Below are positions 50,898-60,806 of a DNA stretch of 64,000 nucleotides, piece after piece. Below the pieces are notes generated by a model. It ran no database searches. It saw only the letters and a list, made by a program, of their open reading frames with translations, and was not told the DNA's origin. Source of the stretch: Numida meleagris (taxonomy: Eukaryota; Chordata; Aves; Galliformes; Numididae); the NCBI RefSeq assembly GCF_002078875.1, contig NC_034413.1, positions 62,116,453 to 62,180,452 on the forward strand, in the 5' to 3' direction. Position numbers and translations under genes: made by a program. Position 1 is the first letter of the stretch. Every line of letters starts with the position of its first letter.

Positions 50898-50921
50898 ATG
50901 AGCAGCCCGAAGGCAGCATGA
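50898..50921 (+). promoter_or_regulatory. Upstream ORF of 7 codons overlapping the main start as ATGA
   Basis: An ATG at 50898 with G at -3 opens a frame reading MSSPKAA. Its stop TGA is at 50919-50921. The main start ATG is at 50918-50920, so stop and start share the bases ATGA. This arrangement fits regulation by termination and reinitiation, or leaky scanning. Whether it lies in the mRNA depends on the unknown transcription start. Confidence 0.55.
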
Positions 50922-50999
50922 AAGCGGGCAGGCGCGGCTATCCAGCCCGCTCCGGTGTAGGATGGCTCTTGGCGAAGTGCTGCTGCTGCTCCTGCAAAG
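50918..50999 (+). CDS. KALRN: First coding exon of short kalirin (Duet/TRAD-type N-terminus)
   Basis: The coding part is 27 codons plus one base, reading MKAGRRGYPARSGVGWLLAK followed by CCCCSCK, then donor AAAG|GTCGGT. I recall the human Duet/TRAD isoform of kalirin beginning MKGGDRAY with a later GWLFAKCCCC block. The match in start, spacing, GWL-AK core and four-Cys run is too good for chance. The exon leaves in phase 1, the same as the SH3 exon, so both can join the next KALRN exon (human DAYSHSS), outside the window. The short protein lacks the spectrin repeats, GEF1 and this SH3, but keeps GEF2, the second SH3, Ig/FnIII and the kinase. The Cys cluster is a likely palmitoylation site for membrane attachment (inference). 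The start was chosen because it aligns with the human one and has A at -3. Confidence 0.92.
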
Positions 51000-51260
51000 G
51001 TCGGTGGTGACTTGGGCTCGGGGGCGGGAGGAGCGTCTGTCCCCGGGGTCGGGGCCGGGAGCTCGGTGGGACCCCCGGGCAGCGGCCTCTGCCCCACTCC
51101 GGGAGAGTGTGGAGGAAAAGGGCGGAGGAGCTGCCGGGACCCCCCGTCCCGGGGCAGCCGGACCTCCCCGGGGCAGACAGAGCCCTCCCTGCAGGCAGCG
51201 GGGCCGGGGCATCGGGAGGGAGAGGGCTGAAGTTGACGGGATCCGCGTTGTCGTGGCTGG

Positions 51261-54200
51261 TAGGAAACACCCAGGGACTGTAAGGTCAGCGGGGCAGGCA
51301 AAAATATTTGCTTAAATGAGATTTCTTCTCCTTGCTCCCTCCTCCCCCTTCCCAGTCTTTCTTGGGCTCGGGTAGAGCAGCACGCTTTGGGAACATCTGT
51401 TTCTCACAGCTGGCAAATCTGTGAATGGTGATGTGGGAAGGGTTGGGGGTGCTGGGCCGGGGCTGAGGGCTTCTTGGGGAGATGTGGGAACAGCACGGCG
51501 GCGAGAGCACCTTCTGAAAAGAAAAGGAAGACTGGTTTTTGCTCGGAACATCCCAGCTGAGATGGTCTGGGTAAAGGCTTCCCCGCCTGCAGCACTCACT
51601 CTGTGATACGGCTCTAGAACTTGTTCTGCACAGCACAAGTTTTTTTACAGGGGCTCAATGTGGTATCTCAGAGTGGCCAAGCATCAGTCTCCCCAACAGT
51701 ACTTGCATCTTTTGTTTGAGGCTGTTGTTTCTTTTAAGACTAAAGCTTTTAAATTTCAGGCTTTTGTTCATGATGGAATCCCCACGTGAAGGTGGGCACA
51801 CATTTGCAATGCAGAAGCACTGCTACCCCAGTTACTGACCCAGACCAGAGCTGAAACGTGTGTTTGTGAGATGCTGATCTCTTTCAGCCTGGGGAGAACA
51901 TCCCACTTCATGCCAGCTAAGCAACTGCAAAGGTCTTAAGAAGAGGCACATAACCTGGTGGCCTCAGTAGAGCTGCTAGCAGAAAGGTTGTTGAGCCAAA
52001 CCACTGTGAAAGCCAGGGCTCTAGGTGGAGGGGGAGAGGAAGCAGCTGGCTCTTCTCTCTCCTTTTGAAGTATTAACTGTGTTTGCAGTTCTGGTTTAAG
52101 GATCAGTGACAAAAGGTGTTTTGTGGCACCAGTCGCTTTCTTTCTTTTGCGACCTTGGTAGTCAACTTGGAAAGGGCAGAAAGTGTAAAAAGCTATCTAC
52201 TACACAGAAAAACAGAGGCAGTCCAGTAGTGGAAGTGCTCCCTAAGCACAAGCAGTACCAACCCTGTACTTGAGGAGGGATTTGGGTGTCCGAGACAATA
52301 TCATCAGTGTGTTCTTGTTGGCAGCTTCTGCCATTCAATTGGGAGATGCTCTGAAGTGGCAACCTGGCCTTCGAAGCCTTGTGTATCCTGCGTTGTCAGT
52401 GTTCATCTTTGCTTTTGGGGGACAGTTTGCTTTTGGGGAGACGTGTCTTCTCTAGGACTTCTCACTGATCTCAGACTTGTAGTAGAGAGAGGTCACTTCT
52501 GGTTGTGTTAAGATGGATATATAAACACCTTGGAGTAATTCTCCCTGCTGCCCCGCCAATGACCTTCCCTCCACCTCTCCTTTTTCCTGTGACAGATGCC
52601 TAATGTATCTTGATCCTTGCACCAGCCGAGTAGGTTTCACTGTGCCTGTGAAAACTTTCTGTGAGAGGAACTGAGCAGCTGAGCCTATGGTTTGCTCTCA
52701 AACAGAGGTTGGTGCTTTTTGTGCCGTGGAGTTTGGAAGTGATGTGAATGCTTCATCTCCTAAATAGCGACAATAATGTTGAAAAAAAAAAAAAAAAGCC
52801 AACAAACCAGAGGTCCTGAGTATAACATTAAATAAATACATTTTGTTTAACTGGTCATTTCTCTGAAGGATTTTGACAGGCAACTCAAACTATCGTATAA
52901 ATCATCTTCTGTCTTTTGCAGTAGCAGTGACCTTGTTCCTGCTTTTGTGCCTGTTTCTCTCGGTGAGTTTCTCATTGTGTCAGCTTTGCCTGTGTACGGA
53001 ACTATTGGGATCCATACAGGGAAAGTGAATGACATTCAGTACCGGTTTTGCTCTGACCCAGATAGTCCCCTCCATGAACTAAATAAGGACTACTTCTCTG
53101 TCCTGCAGTATGGAGAAATATGAATCCTAATATAGGAGTGCCTCGAAGCAAGAGTCTGTCACTTGTTCTCAGCCATAAAAAGGGGGAACTAAGAGCAGTA
53201 GCCTTGCACAGCCTCCAGGCCAATGGCCTCAATCAGCTGGGAGCAGCCAAGCAAGGCTTCTTGCAGCATTTCCTAAATGCACAAACTCAAAGTAATGACC
53301 TTGTGTAGTGGGATGCCCCTTAGCGCTGCAGAACTGGTTTTGGAAGCAGGTTGATGAGATGGTTCGGGTTCTGATGGCGTTCTGATAACTAGAGGCGGTC
53401 ATTGAGTTCTCCTCACAAATCAGCCCAGGATCTTCTGTTTAAAATAATTCCATGTTTCTTTTAACACCATCTCCTCAGTTATCTGCGTGGTTCTGGTCTG
53501 AGGCTCCATTAAAACAGTTGTGATGTGGGAACAGAGGGAAAGCAGAGGGACTTCTGCTTTGAGAAATGTCTGTTCTGGAGCAAGTGGTCAGCTGCACTCT
53601 CTGACTGTTACAAAGTCAAAGCTTGGTTACCTTTAACCATGGAGCTGAGGGCAGAGTTCAGTGCCATTGCCCCACACTCCTATCGGCACACGGCTCTGCG
53701 GCGTGGCCGTGCAGGGCTGGCACCGGGTGGAGTTTGGCTCTTCTTTTTGCATTCTTTCTGTTACTGCCCTGTTTCTTTCTTTCCTTTCTTTTCCGCTTCT
53801 TGATTTCTTACTGGCCTTCTTGTAATGCGCAGCAAAGGGAGCTCCGCCAGCTGCCTTGAGCATCTCTGCTCGCTGGTCAGAAACAGAGCCTTAACTGGAA
53901 GTTGGGCAAACTGGCGTAATTTCAAGGGCTGTCAGCAGCATCTTAATGAAAGTTATTTCTTCATTAGGTAGAAAGTGAGATCTGATGGTGCTTTTTATAG
54001 AAGGTGCTGACATTGTGTTAGAGCAAGCTGCAGGCTTTGCTAAGGAAACTGGTACCTTAGTGCTGCGTGGTAGCAAGGGAGTGATCTGCAGTAGTATGTC
54101 CAAGCCCGTAACATTTCCTAATTTGAACATATTTTATTTAGTGTTTCAGCCTGAGCCATGGTTACACTGTATAAAGTGCAGTGGAATGCATGGCCGAAGC

Positions 54201-57200
54201 AGTTCTGTCAAAAATGAGGCAGAGGAGAAAACAATAGTAAAGCTAAGGGTGTCAACCAAAGCTTGCTTCGTTTCCTGGTCCTCCTTGAATGAGAAATATG
54301 AGGAAACTGTTACCTTCTCCAAATACACTCTGCTGGTTAAGCCGCTGTGTTGCTCATTAGCTGCATCTCAGAAAAGTCAAGAGGATCAAGTGTACCGGCT
54401 CTCCGTGGGCGCCAGCCTTGGGCTCGGTTCCTTCTCCTGGCAGGTTCACAAGAAAACGGCTCTGTGAGGTTTGGGAGAGCTGTTGCTGTCTCCTTCCAGC
54501 TCTATTAAGAGAAAACCAGTGAGCCTATGGCAGGAGCAGCTCTTCCAAGCCCGGTGTTCTCCCACCTCTGCAGGCTGAGTCGAGCTGCAGTGGAAGGAGA
54601 GAGCTGATGGAAACGCTGCTCCTCTGGGCAAGTGGGATGAGCATGGCAAGGTGAATGCTGCTGGCAAAAAAAAACCCTAGAACTAGTGTGGAATTGTGCT
54701 TTCCTATGCCCGCCTTGCACCCTGCCTAAAGCGTCCTGAGCTAAGCACGTGCAAAGTGCCCAGCAGTCCCCATGCTGGTCTGCTGGAGGAAATGAAGACC
54801 TGTAGGTCTGAACCTGTGCATGTCCTCCCCTTGAATGTGGCAGTGAGACCTGTGAGGATTTGGGCAGAAGTCTCGAGGCCGATAAACTGTCTCTGAACAT
54901 GAGCAATGGAACAGGAAGCGCAGCTGGCTGCTGCGGTGTTCAGTCCAGTGCTGGGGAGCAGTAAGCCCTTTTTAGGATGATTTAGCTATAAGTATTGTTA
55001 AATCTTATCTGTTCATAGGAGGTCTTTTAAGGTAGGGACATTGCTTATGAGTTTGCTCAGGTCTGTTTTCTGTGGCTTTGTGCTACGACACATGAAGCGT
55101 CAAAGAGCAGAGGAGGTTTGGGATTTCCACAGGGCTGGCCATGCATGGGGCTCCTCTGCTCGCTGCCAGCCACTTTCTGTAGCCCTGGTGTGCCCCACAT
55201 CAATGCCAGCATTCAGGATGCTTTTCCAAGTGTCTGTCAGTTCCCAAGACCCAAGCAATCCAGGCATTATTTGGTATTTTTCTTCTTCGTGAATTCCACG
55301 CACTGCTGGATGACTCTAGCTCTCTGGACATGAGGTAGCCCCTCATCCCTGGCTTCATATCTCCATTTTCAGGCTGATCGCGCAGCCTTATCTTTTGAGA
55401 TGTGGTTATATACAGGATGTAACAGCAGTTGTACAGAAACTTTCAGCTTGTAGCTCATGTAAGTAAAGTAGACAGCAAGATCAGCTTCTAGTTACAGCTC
55501 TGGGGCTGGATGCGTGGGGGGATGCTTATTATTCAGATTGCTGCATTGTTTTCTACTTTGATAAAATCGTCCAGCCTTAACAAAACGTGGGGTTTGCTTT
55601 TATTCAGGCAGAGCTCCTAAACTTTCCATTCATGCCAAGAAACATACAAGAACTCACAAGGCTTTATTCATCTTGTCAAAAGCCTGGAGAAGGGAGACTT
55701 TATTCCAAGGGAAAATAAGAGCAGATAATTGTGAAAAATATAGCTCGGGTAACTCCTTGCTTAATTCAGAGAACGTGGGGTGGCTTAGTATGCTGCTTTT
55801 CTATAAAATAAGTGCCAGATAGATGCATTGTTGAAGAATTCAATGGACGGATGCTGAAATAAAATCTATCCATTTTGAAGTGAAACAAAAAGGGCAATGA
55901 TTTCACATGACCCCAGAAGGATTTTGGTGTGTTGTTTTTTTTTTTTTCCCCAAAGTGTTATGTTTCAGCACACACCTTGTTAAGACTTTTGTATGTATTA
56001 AGAAAACTAATTTGTCATGTTGAAGTTAGACTCCAATGTTTTGAGTCTTCTAAAAATATCACTGATAGCGTACTACTCAAACACAGCAGAGCACTGCTAC
56101 ATTTCAGTGTAGTTCTCGTCTGTTAACAGGCTTTATGAAAACATTTTGGTCTTTGGCAAAAGTTGCGGTTTCTTCTTCTCCAAAGAGAAGAATCAGGTGA
56201 ATAGTCAGTGAGTGCTGAGGGATTCTTCAGGAGTGGTTTTTGGTTGGGTAAGGAGCTCCAGCTCTCCCGCCAGTTGAGCCACTGCCTATCAGTTGCTATT
56301 GCGGAATGGTTCAATTGCCAACGTTGCATCACACACTACAGTGTGGTGTAAAAATACTTACAACTACAGAAGTACATCAGGCTGCTTTCTGGAAAAAGAT
56401 CCGAAGTAGAACCTGAGCACTTGCAAAAATTAGCAGAAAATACCTAAGGTGATATGCCTCAAAATGTCTCCCTTGGCCAATGTTCTTTGCCATTGTAGAA
56501 CCGCAAACCCAAACTCAACCTGTTTGCTTCTAGTTCATGTTTGATGTGGTTGATTATCCTGAAAGACAGACAGTTCCTGGGATGAAAGGCAGTTAGTGCA
56601 TCCCATCTCTCTTTTTGGATGTGCCACTCAACCCATCAGCTGCTGCCCTGGGCTGTCCCCGTTGGACTGAGAATGTGGAAGCTGCGCACATCACCTGGGC
56701 TCCTTGCAGATAGTTAGGATGAAATATGAAAATTTCACCGGTGGAGTCCTAATGACACGAGAAATGGAACCTGCAAACTGAATTACAGCAGTTAATAATA
56801 GAACAGCTTCTCTTTGATGGGGAGAGAGCCGTTAAATACGCTTCAGTTTATATATATGTCATTGGCTTTTCTCTAATGTGATGTGCATAATATCGCATTG
56901 CAGAAAGCCCTGTGCAGCTCTGCTTTCTCACTCCCTCACCTCCCAGCAGTTCCCAGTGCCTAGAGATGCTCTTCTGCTGTATGGGAACTCTGATTGCTTG
57001 GTACTTTTGGAAAACGGAGCAAATACATCTCCCATTTTGTGTGTTTTCACATTAAGACTTGGTAGTTACTATCTGACTGCCCCTGTTGCACCCCAGTGCT
57101 CTTGGTGGCTCAGTGTGCTGCAGCCAGAGTTGGCCCTGGTGCAGCTCAACACCTCTGAAATCTTGGAGCTCTGCAACATTATTTTCCAGGCTGCATTGAA

Positions 57201-57300
57201 GGCTGAAGCCTGGGAGCCAGGTCTGCAGATTAGCCTTGAGCAGATGCGATCCTAAGGAGCTGGGAGATGGTTTTCAGTGAAGGTTTTTTTTTTCTGTATT
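51261..57300 (+). other. KALRN: KALRN intron after the alternative first exon
   Basis: From donor GTCGGT at 51000 onward the CpG island fades by about 51260 into ordinary intron. An A16 run lies at 52782-52797 without a poly(A) signal before it. I see no exon. Open frames of up to 160 codons (53985-54467) have no recognised domain. Confidence 0.6.
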
Positions 57301-60300
57301 TGGAGGATGCAAATCGAACATGGAAATGTAATGCCCCTGTGTGTAGGAAAGCACAAGTAGGTTCTGCATGTCATTTCTGAGCAAAGATCCCTTGTTCTTT
57401 AGCACAAGGCTGTGCTGAATTAAACATTTATGAAAGTGATGGACTCTTTGCCTGGAACTAGGGTTCGTCAGGAGATGTTCTTGCCGTTGTGATCCTGGGC
57501 ATTTTTCTAAGCTGAGATGTCACATGGAGCAAGCAGCTCTGAGCATGCTAGGAGGGCGGGGAATGGCACATCCCAAGCTACAGCTACATCCTCTGAGGCT
57601 GTGTACGTGTGTTTCGCTCCTTCCTTCAAAATACATGCAGCTTTAATGAACAGATGTTTCTCACATCTCTAAGACGTGCGGTACATCGTAACCCATCCGA
57701 CAACACGTTGCCATTCAGTGAGTTCTCTGAAACTTTCTTGAAACCAGGTGGGGACCTGATACCGAGGTGAGCATCCAATGGGCAGGAGTTAGAGCTTCCA
57801 GAGTTCAGTCTGCGAGTTCACTTTGGCCTTTTCATGGGCCTGCATGTCTGGGGTACTACACTCTGCACATTCCCAGTATGACGTTGCTTAGCAGCACTGG
57901 AGTTGACCGTGGCTAAAACCAGCGTGGGAGCAGCAGTGCTGCATTAGGTTGTGGGCTGCACCCAGGTACAGAGCCCAGCATCGCACGCGTGTCCCGTTGC
58001 ACCGGGCTCTGCTGCAGCCCCTGCCCACACTGAGCACCCTGCGGCCCCAGCTCCAAGGCAGGCTATGGGAAGGGTTGCACAACCCCATATAATTTAACCA
58101 CATGCTGAATAAATACACTTTTGAGAACTCTTTTGAAGACATGTTGCCTAATTAATCCTGCAGGGGGTATAATATGTATATTTTTGAAATCCAGTTTTAG
58201 CATCGTGCAATTAGCTTTTATGGCCTAAGGATTCTGATTTAAGACATTCTTTCATTACTAATGGTAATCTGTTTTAATTAGAAATGCAAATGTCTTTTAG
58301 ATCCAAATGTATCTGAGTGGTACAGTGTAAAAAGATGATTCACAGCTAATACCATTGAAGTGCCTCCAGACTGCTATTCATTATAACTTCTGTAGTTTGA
58401 ACCCTGAGGACCAACATGATGCTCAAACATTGCTCTCAGCTGTAGTACGTGGAGGCTGAATAGATTTCTTTAGGAAACAGAATAAGTATTAATCAACAGG
58501 GATCCTTAGGAGGGCAGCAGAAGGAAAATCATAGCCGTAGGCAGGAAGGAGGCAAGCGCTGCCAGTGTTCCAGCAGTGACTTCAGCTCCGTGACGGCATA
58601 GCACAGCCCTGCCAGGTGCTGAGCAGACAGCAGCATCTTCCCTGGCTCTGTCTCAGTGTCACTGAGCTCACTCAGACTCGAGCATCCCGGGCTGTGTAGG
58701 TAGGGCTGGAGCTGCTGGGAGCAGTGCTGCTGTAACATCTGAGCTGGCAGTGTGTCTGAGAAGGGTCTTGAGCAAATCAAGTTGCAGACAAACACCTAAA
58801 GACTAAAGTTTGCTGAGTATTCACTGCACTCGCTTGTCCTGGAGATAGCAAACTATCATGTGGGTGGATGCCTGTGGTGGGGCATTGTACACTGCAGTCA
58901 ATGATTACCCGACTCAACAAAGTGTTTTTAGAGTCAAAGAGCCTCTGCTGTTCAACCAGCCTACCCTCCCTGTTGTGTTCAAATAGAAGTATTTCTTTTT
59001 CCTAGCTGTTTTGAAGAATGTGGCTGAAAGGAAGTCACTGCTCAGCAGCAGTGATGTAGCTGTGAAGAGAGGGTTTGTAACGATAATCTCTCTTATTAGA
59101 CTCTTACTTGGTAGAGCAGTTTTGCAGCTACTTGTGATTAGACACTGATGCAGTGGGGAGCCAAGCGATGCAGTTGTAGTGCAACTCTCTGCTAAACTGG
59201 ACTTCAGGTTTTTTTTTTTCCCCATGCGATGCTTGTTGGTAAGGAGCAATGATGCAGGCACTGAGAAACCATAGGATGTTCCTTGAGGCCCTCCAGAAAC
59301 CTGAATCACCCAGTTCCTCAGGAGCAGCTGTAGTGGGGATGCTGGTGGCTGGGTCAAGGCTCAGCCTCAGAGGGCTGAAAGCTCGGTGGAGTGCTGCAGA
59401 GCTCTCCTACCCTGAGCAGCAGATGTCTTTTAGAGCTCAATTTCCCATTCCATCTCTCCTGCTGACGCAGATGCAGCATAGCAGTGATTTCAGCACTGAT
59501 AGATGATAAATGCGCTGACGGGTGCCGCAGGGAAGGTTCCTTCCAGGCCTGCTCCCTGCCCTGCAGTCAACCGGGACACAGATCGCATGGGTTGTTACGT
59601 GGGGCAGCAAGTGATGTTCTGCATTCCTGCTTAAGCTGAGTGAGCCAAAGCTTCCCAAAGTCTGACAGTCTTGAGTGTGCACTTAAAAGTCTCCGAGCTG
59701 CTTAGCCATTTTGCTGTGCCGTGTTAAAGAGCCAAGCATCGCAAGTACCAGCAGTTCTTATCTGTGTGTTTTATTTCCCTACCGCTGTTTGCATTGACTT
59801 CATTCATTACTTCTCTCAATCCATCCCAGCCAGTACCTTTGCTGTGAGCTTGTATTTTCCGCTGGTATTTCTGGAGGAGAAGGGTGTGCAGGAAGCTGCT
59901 TTGGGCAGCAGCCGCGGAGGCTGAGGCTGCCATGTGTCTGTCGTCCAGCACCCCAACCTCGTTGTTCTTGGTGGTTTCGTGGTGTCCGCTCTCGCCTGCA
60001 CCACTCGCAACTTATCCTTGTTCCGTTCTTTTCTTTTCAGGGGCTGTCAGAGCCTGAATAATTTAAGAGGGAACAAATGGGAGACGTTCATGGAGGACTC
60101 TGTTCTTACCTAGGCACAATTTGACAAGCATGTAGATTGCCTTGGGTTTCCACTGCACCTACCACAACTTTACTAAGAGAAAAGCCCCTTACCTAGACAT
60201 CTGTGTCATTTTTGCTTAGTAAAGTTATTCAAGATCAGCGCCTTTGGAATTGGTTGGTAAATGGACAAAGACTTTCTCTTTGCCCGGAGCTCCTGACAGC

Positions 60301-60756
60301 CTCCAAGTACCAAAGAGAACTCCACACCACTAGAAAGCAAGAGACAGCTGCTGAATGTTGGAAGCTACTGCATTTGGCAAAAGAAGCTGACGCTAAGATG
60401 CACACAGTTGTGTTTGGTTTTTTCTGCTTGTTTTCTGTGCTTTCTGAGCCCTGTGTGTGCCTGGAAAGTTTAATGACCAATTCCTTCTTTCTCAAGATGC
60501 AGTTTTTCTTCCTACCCCAAAAAGCTTTGGGTTCTGTTCTTGCTTTTTGTTTTCCAATTCCAATTTATTTTGTCACAGAACCCCTTCAGTTGTTTCCATT
60601 AGGAATTGTTTGGAAACATAGCTATGGTTTCCTTTGAGGTAGGGAGATATAAATAAGACATTCCGATGTCCTCCTCTCTCCCCAAAAGTTCAGCGGTTGT
60701 TCACCTTGCATAGAGGCTGCTGGCTTCGAGCATAAAGCAGAGCTGTCCTTAGCAGT
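57301..60756 (+). other. KALRN: KALRN intron with possible enhancer motif cluster
   Basis: I see no exon. An AT-rich block at about 58141-58330 holds a homeobox core and an octamer (listed separately), and a strong acceptor-like tract ends at 60040. Several GC-richer stretches hold open frames on the minus strand (for example 58529-58795) without recognisable domains. Confidence 0.55.
58142..58310. promoter_or_regulatory. Candidate non-coding regulatory block with TAATTA and POU octamer
   Basis: TAATTA (58275-58280) and ATGCAAAT (58284-58291) lie three bases apart. More AT-rich homeodomain-like words (TTAATTA, GCAATTAGC) lie upstream in the same block. Homeobox and POU sites side by side are common in neural enhancers. 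The assignment is by motif only, with no conservation data. Confidence 0.25.
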
Positions 60757-60806
60757 CACGGAATCATTAAGGTTGGAAAAGACCTCTAAGATCATCCAAT
60801 CCAATG
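60757..60806 (-). mobile_element. CR1 LINE 3'-end remnant
   Basis: Only the very end of CR1 remains, in antisense: 'ggaatcattaaggttggaaa', then 'agacctctaagatcatccaa'. It is about 50 bases and strongly truncated. Confidence 0.85.

Larger units (their letters stand above)
50693..51260 (+). promoter_or_regulatory. KALRN: CpG-island internal promoter of KALRN (Duet/TRAD-type transcript)
   Basis: G+C and CpG density rise sharply from the end of the gap to about 51260, unlike anything else in the window. GC-box-like words lie in 'ctggggcggccccgctccgc' (about 50710-50729). A (TA)11 tract lies at 50840-50861, and the start codon of the alternative first exon follows at 50918. The position in front of that exon, inside a KALRN intron, indicates an internal promoter for the short isoform with GEF2 and kinase domains. 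The transcription start cannot be fixed from sequence. The TA tract might serve as a TATA element, or might simply be a microsatellite in the 5' UTR. Confidence 0.75.

Noticed and set aside
50544..51301. Long minus-strand frames across the CpG island (up to 222 codons including the gap)
   Set aside because: They are Pro/Arg/Ala/Gly-rich translations typical of CpG islands. One runs through the N gap as X residues, so its openness is unproven.
50962..51315. Overlapping plus-strand frame starting MALGEVLLLLLQ that resembles a signal peptide
   Set aside because: It is the +1 reading of the TGC/CTG run in the Duet-type exon. The true frame is fixed by the kalirin match and phase, and the extension past 50999 is intron.
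53985..54467. 160-codon open frame on the plus strand
   Set aside because: It starts at a non-ATG codon, has no recognisable domain, and its length is within chance expectation.
58529..58795. 88-codon minus-strand frame with a protein-like look
   Set aside because: It is short, in a GC-rich stretch, with no known domain and no transcript evidence.
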